DNA from: Mycolicibacterium bacteremicum
Lineage (GTDB): Bacteria; Actinomycetota; Actinomycetes; Mycobacteriales; Mycobacteriaceae
Direction of reading: 5' to 3'
NCBI RefSeq assembly: GCF_943913955.1
Contig: NZ_CALUAE010000016.1
Span: 29,075-93,074 of the forward strand
DNA: 64,000 nucleotides
Both the position numbers and the translations under genes were made by a program. Every line of letters begins with the position of its first letter. Within the stretch, counting starts at the first letter, position 1. The notes below the pieces were generated by a model. That model searched no databases, had not been told where the DNA came from, and saw only the letters and a program-made list of their open reading frames with translations. Positions 1 through 6,598 of this stretch are shown here, piece after piece.

Positions 1-21
1 TGGCAGTGTGTATTCAGCCAC
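1..21 (-). CDS. sodA: superoxide dismutase SodA, N-terminus only (partial at window edge)
   Basis: Only seven codons lie inside the window. Read on the minus strand from a GTG at 21, they give (M)AEYTLP, the invariant start of mycobacterial Fe/Mn superoxide dismutase SodA. A strong AGGAAGGA ribosome site lies just upstream (about 27-34). In M. tuberculosis, sodA (Rv3846) also sits beside the Rv3843c-glpQ1-bfrB block seen to the right, so position supports the call. The enzyme dismutates superoxide and is abundantly released. No catalytic residue is visible here; identification rests on the N-terminal match plus synteny. Confidence 0.8.
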
Positions 22-155
22 TGGGTTCCTTCCTAGTCATGGGGATCACGGAGGAGTTCGGCGTCGGCAATCTCGACAACAAGCTCGAGGTCAACCTTGC
101 TCCATCCCCGCGCGCACCGCAAGGAGCGGCTCCGCGACCGCGGACCGGGAAGCGA

Positions 156-311
156 TCAGAACAGGACGATGGCGGCGAGTACGCCGATGAGGATCAGCGC
201 GATGACGGTCGCGCGGATGAGGGCAACAACCTGGTTGTTGGTGTAGTGATGGGACGACTGCCAATCGGACGGCGGCACGGCCGACCCTTGCCCAAGCGGG
301 TGTGCTGCCAT
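156..311 (-). CDS. small single-pass membrane protein, 51 aa
   Basis: An ATG at 311 on the minus strand opens a 51-codon frame. AGGAG lies about seven bases before it. The product has a hydrophilic, His/Ser-containing N-terminal half (about residues 1-28) and then one strongly hydrophobic segment ending almost at the C-terminus (IALILIGVLAAIVLF), so it should be a tail-anchored or single-span membrane protein. No family is recognised. It lies between sodA and the rhodanese gene, and a perfect inverted repeat (359-378) sits 48 bp upstream of the start. Clean ribosome site, typical amino-acid use and a sharp hydrophobic segment argue for a real gene; function unknown. Confidence 0.72.
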   Translation of the reverse strand: MAAHPLGQGSAVPPSDWQSSHHYTNNQVVALIRATVIALILIGVLAAIVLF

Positions 312-358
312 CAAGCGCTCCTGACCTGCACGATCACTGTGTCCCCCCAGTGAGATCT

Positions 359-378
359 GTCACACGGACTGTTGTGAC
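359..378. promoter_or_regulatory. inverted repeat GTCACA-N8-TGTGAC, candidate operator
   Basis: Perfect 6-bp arms GTCACA (359-364) and TGTGAC (373-378) separated by 8 bp. It lies 48 bp upstream of the 51-aa membrane protein start, where an operator would be expected. Arm orientation is opposite to the mycobacterial CRP consensus (TGTGA-N6-TCACA), so CRP is not a good match. The bound protein is unknown. Confidence 0.4.
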
Positions 379-565
379 GCCGATCATAGACCCTGTTTGC
401 CCGAGGCTGAAATCGGGTCCCTGGCACCCCGTCCAGGGATCCGCCGGCAATCAAATCCGACCGAATTGGAACCGGCGGGTAACTGCCGTCTGCGAAACTT
501 AGTTCATCAATATTTTTGCTCGTCCGGCGCGTCGCTTGTTGATCGCCGGGTCCGTGAAAACCCGA

Positions 566-664
566 TTCATCCACAGGCCGAACCCGGATTCACAGTTGAA
601 ACGGGGGTCATCCCCAGCGATTCGACCCCCAGCCTGTGGATGAACCTGTGGAAACTGTGGATAG
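566..664. other. cluster of four DnaA-box-like sites with nested hairpin
   Basis: TTCATCCACAGG (566-577) is matched by its exact reverse complement at 633-644. Two more copies follow in the second orientation, CCTGTGGAAAC (645-655) and ACTGTGGATAG (654-664). All four contain a TCCACA core as in DnaA boxes (TTATCCACA in E. coli; TT(G/C)TCCACA is commonly quoted for mycobacteria). Between the inverted pair lies a perfect hairpin, GGGGGTC (603-609) with GACCCCC (624-630). The normal oriC lies beside dnaA, which is not in this window. This could be a DnaA-titrating or DnaA-regulated site upstream of the rhodanese gene. Confidence 0.45.
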
Positions 665-725
665 CAAGGACATTGCTGCCGGGGAATCGGTGCGTCGCCC
701 GGCGGGGCGTGCCAGCATGGTCGGT

Positions 726-1049
726 ATGTCTGACGGGGATGTGCAGCAGATCGAGGTCGGCCGGCTGCCGGCGGAGTTCGGGGCGGACGCCGTGCTGCTC
801 GACGTGCGCGAGGACGATGAGTGGCAGAACGGGCACATCGCGGGCGCCCAGCACATCCCGATGGGCGATGTGCCCGCCCGCATCGACGAGATCGACCGCG
901 ACGCGACGCTGTACGTGATCTGCCACGCCGGTGGTCGTTCGCAGCGGGTGGCCCAGTATCTGGCCCGCAACGGCTTCGAACCGGTCAACGTCGCGGGCGG
1001 CATGCTGTCCTGGGTCCAGGCGGGCCGCCCGGTCAGCACCGGGTCGTAG
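726..1049 (+). CDS. rhodanese-like domain protein, 107 aa
   Basis: A single rhodanese fold fills the protein. The N-terminal LLDVRE motif (about residues 22-27) is followed by the HIAGAQHIPMG segment, and the active-site loop CHAGGRSQRVA lies near residues 62-72, with the catalytic cysteine present. The family transfers sulfane sulfur or senses redox state; single-domain cytosolic versions are often accessory to sulfur handling. The start is placed at ATG 726 because the family begins just before the conserved strand; an ATG at 717 would add three residues. It is separated by 9 bp from the membrane protein gene downstream and may be cotranscribed with it. Confidence 0.85.
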   Translation: MSDGDVQQIEVGRLPAEFGADAVLLDVREDDEWQNGHIAGAQHIPMGDVPARIDEIDRDATLYVICHAGGRSQRVAQYLARNGFEPVNVAGGMLSWVQAGRPVSTGS

Positions 1050-1058
1050 GCTGGTCGA

Positions 1059-2081
1059 GTGATCCAGGTCTGTGCCCAGTGCGGCACGCGGTGGAACGTC
1101 CGCGACCGCCAACGGGCGTGGTGTCCGCGCTGTCGCGGGACGCTGCTGGCCCCCGGGGCGCAGCCACCCTCCCCGGCGCAGCCCGCCCGGCCGCCCGGGC
1201 CCGGGAAGCTTCCCTCGGGGTACCGCTGGATCGCGGTGCGGCCCGGCGCTGCGCCGCCGCCGCGCCGCCGCCGCGGACCGCTGGGACCGACGCCGCGCTA
1301 CACCGCCATCCCGCGGTGGGGGCTGCACGAACAGTTCGAGGAGGCCGGGGCCGCCGACCCGACGGCCGGCCGGCGTGGACCGTCGCCCGCACTGGTCCGG
1401 CGAACGGTGCTGGCCACGTTGATCCTGCTCGGCGCCGCGGCGGTGCTGCACATGCTGCGCTACGCACTGATGCTCTACAACCGCGGCTCGCTGCTGAACC
1501 CGATCGTGGCCGGCATCGCGACCTGGCTGCCGGTCGCAGCCAGCGTGCTGGCCTTCTTCGGCGTGCTGGCCAGCGGACTGGTGTTGACCAACTGGCTGAT
1601 CGCGCGGCGGGCGGCGGCGTTCGCGCATCTGGGTGCGGAGGACCCGCGCACGCCGGGCCGCCTGTGGGTCGGCTGCATGGTGCCGCCGATCAATCTGGTG
1701 CTCGCCCCGGTCTACGTCATCGAACTCGCCCGCGCCGAGCGGCGCCGCGGCCTGCGGATCGTCAGCTGGTGGATCACCTGGTTCTTCAGCTATGCGCTGT
1801 CCATCGCGTCGATCGTGACGACCATCCTGACCGTCTTCCACACCGACGCGCAGCGCATTGCCGACAACACCGTCATCACGACCATTGCCTACCTGGTGGC
1901 ACTGGCCACCCTGCTGCTGGCGTGGCAGGTGTACCAGGGCTTTGAGCGAACCCCGGTCGACCGCCCCGCGCATCGCTGGGTGATGGTGGCCGCCGAGGCG
2001 CCCAAGCCCGCCGACCGCGCCGAGCGACCTGCGGAAACAGACTCTCCGGTTGAGGCCGAGGACCGGAACCCGGCAGCATAG
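1059..2081 (+). CDS. DUF4328-type membrane protein with N-terminal zinc ribbon (Rv3843c-like), 340 aa
   Basis: The N-terminus has two CxxC knuckles (CAQC about residues 5-8, CPRC about 22-25), a zinc-ribbon pattern, followed by a Pro/Arg-rich linker to about residue 105. Several hydrophobic segments follow from about residue 110, including a stretch near VLAFFGVLASGLVL and a WWITWFFSYALS segment, giving roughly five to six membrane spans. The charged tail after about residue 305 is probably cytosolic. Length and position just upstream of glpQ1 match Rv3843c of M. tuberculosis (about 342 aa). The GTG start at 1059 is 9 bp after the rhodanese stop. The biochemical role is unknown. Confidence 0.8.
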   Translation: MIQVCAQCGTRWNVRDRQRAWCPRCRGTLLAPGAQPPSPAQPARPPGPGKLPSGYRWIAVRPGAAPPPRRRRGPLGPTPRYTAIPRWGLHEQFEEAGAADPTAGRRGPSPALVRRTVLATLILLGAAAVLHMLRYALMLYNRGSLLNPIVAGIATWLPVAASVLAFFGVLASGLVLTNWLIARRAAAFAHLGAEDPRTPGRLWVGCMVPPINLVLAPVYVIELARAERRRGLRIVSWWITWFFSYALSIASIVTTILTVFHTDAQRIADNTVITTIAYLVALATLLLAWQVYQGFERTPVDRPAHRWVMVAAEAPKPADRAERPAETDSPVEAEDRNPAA

Positions 2082-2085
2082 CGAT

Positions 2086-2919
2086 ATGACCACGGGGGAC
2101 GCCGTCGGAGGAGCCGAGACCGGCCACCCGTTCGTCGTTGCGCACCGGGGTGCGTCCGCGGACCGTCCCGAGCACACCGTGGCCGCCTACGAGCTGGCGC
2201 TGCAGGAGGGCGCCGACGGCGTGGAGTGCGACGTCCGGCTGACCCGGGACGGTCACCTGGTCTGCGTGCACGACCGCCGGGTCGACCGCACCTCGGACGG
2301 CACCGGTCTGGTGTCGGAGATGACGCTGGCGCAGTTGCGCGACCTGGATTTCGGCTCCTGGCACACCGGCTGGCGCGAGAGCGGGGTCGGCGGCGACACC
2401 GGTCTGCTGACCCTGGACACGCTGCTGACGCTGGTGTTGGACAGCAGACGGCCGGTGAAGATCTTCATCGAGACCAAGCACCCGGTGCGCTACGGAGCGC
2501 TGGTGGAGAGCAAGGTGCTCGCGCTGCTGCACCGGTACGGCATCGCCGCGCCCGCCTCGGCGGATCTGGCCAGGGCCGTGGTCATGTCCTTCTCGGCCGC
2601 GGCGGTGTGGCGGATCCGGCGGGCGGCCCCGATGCTGCCGACCGTCCTGCTGGGCGAGACCTCACGATTCCTCGGCGGCAGTGCGGCCACCACGGTGGGT
2701 GCGACGGCCGTCGGGCCGTCCATCGCCACCCTGCGTGAGCATCCCGAACTGGTCGACCGCGCCGCCGCACAGGGCCGCGCGCTGTACTGCTGGACCGTCG
2801 ACCACTACGAGGACGTCCGGTACTGCCGGGATCTGGAGGTGGCGTGGGTGGCCACCAACCATCCCGGCCGTACCAAGGACTGGCTGGAGAACGGCCTGAC
2901 CGGAGCCGGCCGGGATTAG
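2086..2919 (+). CDS. glpQ1: glycerophosphodiester phosphodiesterase GlpQ1
   Basis: GDPD-family enzyme that hydrolyses glycerophosphodiesters to glycerol-3-phosphate and an alcohol. The N-terminal catalytic motif VAHRGASADRPEHT (residues about 17-30), the metal ligands in EGADGVECDVRLT and the second histidine in VCVHD are all visible, as is the C-terminal WTVD motif. No signal peptide is evident. ATG 2086 is chosen, giving 277 aa, close to the 274 aa of Rv3842c; a longer frame begins inside the upstream gene and lacks support. It follows the DUF4328 gene by 4 bp. Its stop codon overlaps the bfrB stop on the other strand by 4 bp, leaving no room for a separate terminator. Confidence 0.92.
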   Translation: MTTGDAVGGAETGHPFVVAHRGASADRPEHTVAAYELALQEGADGVECDVRLTRDGHLVCVHDRRVDRTSDGTGLVSEMTLAQLRDLDFGSWHTGWRESGVGGDTGLLTLDTLLTLVLDSRRPVKIFIETKHPVRYGALVESKVLALLHRYGIAAPASADLARAVVMSFSAAAVWRIRRAAPMLPTVLLGETSRFLGGSAATTVGATAVGPSIATLREHPELVDRAAAQGRALYCWTVDHYEDVRYCRDLEVAWVATNHPGRTKDWLENGLTGAGRD

Positions 2920-3461
2920 AGATTGCCGCCGGCAGCCTTGGGCGCGGTCGGATCGGCCGCTGCGCCGCCGAGTTCGCGAGCCACGAAGTCCTCGAGGTGG
3001 AACAGGTTGGCCCCGGCCCGCTCGGCGATGCGAACCAGCGTGGTCATGGTGGCGACCTCTTCGACCTGCTCCTTGAGGAACCACTGCATGAACTGCTCGC
3101 CGAGGTAGTCGCCCTCGTCGCGGGCGACAGCGGCCAGGCGGGAGACCTGCTCGGTCACGGTCCGCTCCTGCTCCAGCGCCAGGCGCAAGGCCTGCGCCGG
3201 GGTGTCGAAGCTGTTCAGGACGGCGTCGACGGCGGGGATCTCGACATCGGCGTCGCGGTCGAGCAGGTACTGCACCAGCATCATGGCGTGGTTGCGCTCC
3301 TCGACGGCCTGCGCATAGAAGTGAGCGGCCAGTCGGGGCAGGTCGGCGCCGTCGAAGTAGACGGCGATGGCGACGTACTGCTGCGACGCGGTGAACTCGC
3401 TGCGAATTTGCTCGCGGAGGAGGCCGTTGAATTTGGTGTCGAGTGCGGTTGCGTCGGTCAT
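2916..3461 (-). CDS. bfrB: ferritin BfrB (non-heme iron storage)
   Basis: Ferritin that oxidises Fe2+ and stores it in a 24-subunit shell. The 181-residue length equals M. tuberculosis BfrB. Ferroxidase residues are seen as E in REQIRSEFTASQQY, the EERNHAMM helix (E and H) and E-x-x-V in LKEQVEEV; the C-terminal tail beyond the last helix is the longer type known for BfrB. ATG 3461 is used rather than upstream alternatives, which run into the iron-box region. Two IdeR-box-like sequences lie 38-71 bp upstream. In M. tuberculosis IdeR with iron activates bfrB from tandem boxes in the same place, so the same regulation is likely. Confidence 0.95.
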   Translation of the reverse strand: MTDATALDTKFNGLLREQIRSEFTASQQYVAIAVYFDGADLPRLAAHFYAQAVEERNHAMMLVQYLLDRDADVEIPAVDAVLNSFDTPAQALRLALEQERTVTEQVSRLAAVARDEGDYLGEQFMQWFLKEQVEEVATMTTLVRIAERAGANLFHLEDFVARELGGAAADPTAPKAAGGNL

Positions 3462-3498
3462 GCCGACCACGATAGGGCAGGTCAGACGGCGTGTCATC

Positions 3499-3532
3499 CA
3501 AGGTGAGCCTTATTCAGGTTAGCCATTCCTTA
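3499..3532. promoter_or_regulatory. tandem IdeR iron-box-like sites upstream of bfrB
   Basis: The right box (3514-3532), read on the plus strand, matches 13 of 19 positions of the IdeR consensus TTAGGTTAGGCTAACCTAA, including CAGGTTAG. The left box (3499-3517), read on the minus strand, matches about 11 of 19 around AAGGCTCACCT. The pair sits 38-71 bp before the bfrB start. Tandem weak boxes are the known arrangement for IdeR-activated bfrB. Confidence 0.6.
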
Positions 3533-3580
3533 CCGCTGTGACAGCGGTTACACCGACCTGAATTTGTTTGCTGGGAACGC

Positions 3581-4858
3581 TCAGGGTTGGTCGGTGTCGA
3601 GCACATCAGCGGGTACCGCGGTGTCGGCAGCCAGCGCGGAGAACAGTCGCGAGGCGGCATCGCTGTCCCACACCACGATGGATCCGACATCGCTGGAGGT
3701 GTACTCGGCGATGGGCACGGTGGTGGTCGTGGGGTCGTCCTGCAGCGCCCAACCCAGCCGGGCCAGGTCCCAGACATGCCCGCCCTGATCGACGGTGACC
3801 GCGCCGGCCGCGGCATCGGCCATCGGGTACCACCGCAGGGGATTGAGCAGTACGGACGGACTGACGGCCCGGTGCAGCAGAGCCGACATGAACGCGCGCT
3901 GGTTGACCATCCGGTCCAGATCGGCCCGCGCGGTGGCGCGGGACCGGACGAAGCCCAACGCGTTACGCCCGTCGAGTTCCTGGCAGCCCGCGGGCAGGTC
4001 GATGCCGGCCAGCGGATCGTTGATCGGTTCGGCCGGACACATCGTCACTCCGCCGACGGCATCGACCAACTGGGCGAAGCCGCCGAAGCCGACCTCGGCG
4101 TAGTGGTCCAGCCGGATACCGGTTGCCTGTTCGACGGTCTGCACCAGCAGCGGCGCCCCACCCAGGGCGTAGGCGGCGTTGATCTTGTCCTGCCCGTGAC
4201 CCGGGATGGACACGTACGAGTCGCGCGGTAGCGACACCAGCGTCGGCGGGGTGCCCGAGAACAGCCCGCCGATGTGCAGCAGGAGCAGCGTGTCGGTGCG
4301 GCCGTTGCCGAGGTCACCGCCGGTGGCCAGGCTGTTCTGCTCGTCGATCGACAGGCCCTGTCGGCTGTCGGACCCGACCAGCAGCCAGGTGGTGCCCTTC
4401 CCCGCGGGCGGCCGCTCCGGGTAGTCGGCCAGCACCGGGACGCGTTGCAGTGTCGAGTCGATCCACAACCCGCCGCCGACGGCGGCGCACACGAGCAGGA
4501 CCAGGACGGCCAGCAGGGTGGCACCCCACCGGCGGACCCCACGGGGTCGGCGTACCCGCGCGGGTGCGGCGGGCGGTGGGGTGGGCCGGCGCTGTACCGG
4601 AGGGTGCCGAGGGGTTGGTGGACGCGGTGGTGGTGGTCGGCGTGGCGGTGCCTGCCGCGGTGGTGGTTGGCGTGGCGGTGCCTGCCGCGGTGGCGGTGGC
4701 GGTGGCGGTGGCGGTGGCGGTTGCCGTGTGGGGGGTTGGGGTGGCGGCGACGGGCGCGGTGGCGTGGCCGGGTTCGGCGGCCACACCGGCGGCGGCCGGT
4801 GGCCGGGGTGGCGCCGGATCTCCTGAGCGGGTTCCCGCCCCGGCCGGTCGGAGTTCAC
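3581..4858 (-). CDS. LytR-CpsA-Psr (LCP) family protein with proline-rich N-terminus, 425 aa
   Basis: LCP proteins attach polymers such as arabinogalactan to peptidoglycan at the outer membrane face. Residues 1-100 are extremely proline-rich, with a run of 11 prolines and PPRQAPPRQ-type repeats. One membrane span follows (about 111-131). The LCP domain shows VGSDSRQ, GRTDTLLLLHI, SLPRDSYVSIPG, KINAAYALGG, a VDAVGGV segment and GFVRSRA, with the polyprenyl-phosphate-binding Arg and Asp residues intact. In M. tuberculosis the gene in this place (Rv3840) is only about 137 aa; here it is full length. GTG 4858 is the likely start. It lies 30 bp downstream of the CPBP gene, probably in one transcript. 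Confidence 0.85.
   Translation of the reverse strand: MNSDRPGREPAQEIRRHPGHRPPPVWPPNPATPPRPSPPPQPPTRQPPPPPPPPPPPRQAPPRQPPPRQAPPRRPPPPRPPTPRHPPVQRRPTPPPAAPARVRRPRGVRRWGATLLAVLVLLVCAAVGGGLWIDSTLQRVPVLADYPERPPAGKGTTWLLVGSDSRQGLSIDEQNSLATGGDLGNGRTDTLLLLHIGGLFSGTPPTLVSLPRDSYVSIPGHGQDKINAAYALGGAPLLVQTVEQATGIRLDHYAEVGFGGFAQLVDAVGGVTMCPAEPINDPLAGIDLPAGCQELDGRNALGFVRSRATARADLDRMVNQRAFMSALLHRAVSPSVLLNPLRWYPMADAAAGAVTVDQGGHVWDLARLGWALQDDPTTTTVPIAEYTSSDVGSIVVWDSDAASRLFSALAADTAVPADVLDTDQP
4639..4730. repeat. 30-bp tandem repeat plus GGTGGC hexamer run inside the LCP gene
   Basis: Two adjacent 30-bp units (4639-4668 and 4669-4698) differ at only two bases and run into a pure GGTGGC-type hexamer stretch to about 4730. 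They encode the PPRQAPPRQ and polyproline part of the LCP protein. Both units keep the reading frame. Such a tract is prone to slippage, so length may vary between strains. Confidence 0.75.
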
Positions 4859-4888
4859 ACTGCGAATGTAGCGCTCGGCGCGGGGTTC

Positions 4889-5656
4889 TCAGTCCAACCA
4901 GTCCAGCTCGTCGGCCGCCAACGAGTACCCGACGAACGCCACCGCGTCGATCAGCCCGTGGGCCACGATCAGCGGCCACAGCCTGCCGGTGCGCAGCCAG
5001 ACGTAGCCGAACACCAGCCCCATGACGATGTTTCCCAGCCCGGCGCTGTAACCCTGGTACAGGTGATAGGTGCCGCGCAGCAGCGCCGAGATCATCAGCG
5101 CGACCACCGGTGTGATGCGCAGCTGCCGCAGCCGGGTGATCAGGAAGCCGACGACGATGATCTCCTCGGCCCAGCCGTTGGCGAATGCGATGGCCAGCAG
5201 GAGCGGGATCCGCCACCAGGTGTCGTTGACCTCGGCCGGTTCGACGGCGGCGCTCAGGCCGAGCAGCCGGGCGCCGACGTAGAACGCCAGCCCGGGCAGG
5301 CCGATCAGGGCGGCCAGCCCCAGCCCGCCGGTCAGATCGGGGTGCAGGCGGAATCGGCCCAGCCCGATCGAGGCGGGCCCGGATCCGCTGCGCCACAACA
5401 GGTAGAGCCCGAGCGCGCCCCAGGCCATCAACTGGGCGACCGAGGCGATGTTGAGGCCCAGGTCGATCAGGTCGAAGGGTGACCGGCGTTCGTTGAGGGC
5501 GACGGTCTGTCCGCTCAGGCCCAGCAGTACCGCCTCGATGAGCCGCAGCGAGGCGACCCAGGCGCTCAATCCGAATGTGACGGCCAGGACGACGGCGATC
5601 TCGAGGCGGATGGTGCGGGGCGGCAGCGGCTCACTGGGGAGAAAGGGCCCGGTCAC
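4889..5656 (-). CDS. CPBP-type (CAAX protease/bacteriocin-processing) membrane protein, 255 aa
   Basis: A multi-span membrane protein of the CPBP/Abi fold, with hydrophobic segments spread from residue 15 to the C-terminus. Motif 1 is present as AEEIIVVGF (about residues 164-172) but the usual arginine of EExxxR is a valine. Motif 2 appears as GTYHLYQ with its histidine and motif 3 as HGLIDA. The glutamates and both histidines needed for metal-dependent proteolysis are therefore there, while the arginine is lost, so activity is uncertain. GTG 5656 lies 19 bp after the DUF2470 gene and the stop is 30 bp before the LCP gene, suggesting a three-gene unit. Substrate unknown. Confidence 0.75.
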   Translation of the reverse strand: MTGPFLPSEPLPPRTIRLEIAVVLAVTFGLSAWVASLRLIEAVLLGLSGQTVALNERRSPFDLIDLGLNIASVAQLMAWGALGLYLLWRSGSGPASIGLGRFRLHPDLTGGLGLAALIGLPGLAFYVGARLLGLSAAVEPAEVNDTWWRIPLLLAIAFANGWAEEIIVVGFLITRLRQLRITPVVALMISALLRGTYHLYQGYSAGLGNIVMGLVFGYVWLRTGRLWPLIVAHGLIDAVAFVGYSLAADELDWLD

Positions 5657-5675
5657 CGCCGCCAGGCTAGACGGA

Positions 5676-6485
5676 TCAGATGCGGCGCGCTCGCAGCCCG
5701 TTGAGGAACGGGCAGCCCATCAGCACCCGGATCGCCTGGCTGAGGCCGTTGACGTCATCGACCGGCTTGGGGAACGGCAGCCGGACATCGTGGTCGCCGG
5801 CCTCGTCCTCGACGCGCAACTGCACGCCGTAGCGATCCAGGCCCAGCGGTCGCACCCGCCCGCCGCGCAGGGTCTGCGGCAGCCGGTCGGCCAATCGGTC
5901 CACCACCTCGCGGTGCGCCGACTCGAGGTGGCGCAGCCAGCAGGATTCCAGGCCGCAGAACGGGTCCGGATCGGCTGCCAGCAGCGCACCCAGCCCCACC
6001 GACTCCGCGCCGGTGGAGTCTGCGACCACCACCGACTCGATCTCCAGCCGCGCCAGCGCGTACGGGGTGTCACCCTGGGACGCCTCGTCGGAACCGGTGT
6101 TCACCTGCAGCAGAGCCGGATTCGGGTTCTCGGCGGCGATCAGGTCGAGCAGGCCGGGGACCTCGGCATCGGGCACCAGGAACACCCGGCCCTGGATCCA
6201 GACCAGCGAGCGGACCGGTTCCCGCAACGGCAGCGGCGCGTAGTCGGTCATCTCCAGGACGGCCTGGACACCGCCGGACCCGGCCGAGACGATCATGCCC
6301 GTCAGTAGTCCGTCGGCGGGGATGGTGATGGCGAACGAACCGTCGGCGAGCAGATGGTGCACCGGCGTCGCGGTGGGCTCGACGCCGGTGGCCCCGCTGG
6401 AGCCCTCCACGGCCAGCATCGCACCGCCGGCCCGCGCGCAGGCGCTGCGGATCCGCTCGGCCGTCGTCGGTGCCGTCACAGTCAT
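5676..6485 (-). CDS. DUF2470 / heme-utilisation-like protein under iron control (Rv3839-like), 269 aa
   Basis: The N-terminal two thirds look like the split-barrel flavin/heme-binding fold and the C-terminal about 80 residues resemble DUF2470, with AHREVVDRLADRLP leading into the RPLGLDRYGV and DVRLPFPKPV segments typical of heme-oxygenase-like HugZ relatives. Length and place next to pheA match Rv3839 (about 258 aa) of M. tuberculosis, an iron-responsive gene. The best IdeR box in the window (15 of 19 matches) lies only 19 bp upstream of ATG 6485, which predicts repression by iron. A role in heme iron handling is inferred from the fold and regulation. Confidence 0.72.
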   Translation of the reverse strand: MTVTAPTTAERIRSACARAGGAMLAVEGSSGATGVEPTATPVHHLLADGSFAITIPADGLLTGMIVSAGSGGVQAVLEMTDYAPLPLREPVRSLVWIQGRVFLVPDAEVPGLLDLIAAENPNPALLQVNTGSDEASQGDTPYALARLEIESVVVADSTGAESVGLGALLAADPDPFCGLESCWLRHLESAHREVVDRLADRLPQTLRGGRVRPLGLDRYGVQLRVEDEAGDHDVRLPFPKPVDDVNGLSQAIRVLMGCPFLNGLRARRI

Positions 6486-6503
6486 CTATCGCCTTCCAGT
6501 TAG

Positions 6504-6522
6504 TGAGGTAAGCCTTACTTAA
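6504..6522. promoter_or_regulatory. IdeR iron box upstream of the DUF2470 gene
   Basis: On the minus strand the 19-mer TTAAGTAAGGCTTACCTCA matches the IdeR consensus TTAGGTTAGGCTAACCTAA at 15 positions and is close to a perfect palindrome. It is 19-37 bp from the start codon at 6485, overlapping the expected promoter core, as in iron-repressed genes. It is also in the divergent gap shared with pheA. Confidence 0.78.
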
Positions 6523-6586
6523 CTACACACCGCCGGGGGGCGCAAGGTTTCCCTCTCGGCGTAGCCGTGGCGCCACTGCGGCCGGA

Positions 6587-6592
6587 TAGGGT
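6587..6592 (+). promoter_or_regulatory. -10 element TAGGGT of a likely leaderless pheA promoter
   Basis: TAGGGT fits the mycobacterial TANNNT -10 motif and ends six bases before the GTG at 6599, so transcription should begin at or next to the start codon. No ribosome site is present, which agrees with a leaderless message. Confidence 0.5.
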
Positions 6593-6598
6593 TGTGGC

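Larger units (their letters stand above)
312..725. other. 414-bp gene-free region
   Basis: No convincing gene lies between the 51-aa membrane protein start and the rhodanese start. The left part carries the 359-378 inverted repeat. The right part (566-664) carries four DnaA-box-like sequences and a GC hairpin, described separately. The frames that cross this stretch lack ribosome sites and known domains. Confidence 0.6.

Noticed and set aside
1..353. Plus-strand frame of 115 codons at the left edge
   Set aside because: It runs antisense through the sodA start and the 51-aa gene and has no ribosome site.
359..378. CRP binding site
   Set aside because: The half-sites are in the opposite order and spacing (8 bp) differs from the TGTGA-N6-TCACA consensus.
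4450..5025. Plus-strand frame opposite the LCP and CPBP genes with VAVPAA repeats
   Set aside because: The Val/Ala repeats are the complement of the polyproline tract; no ribosome site or domain, and real genes lie on the other strand.
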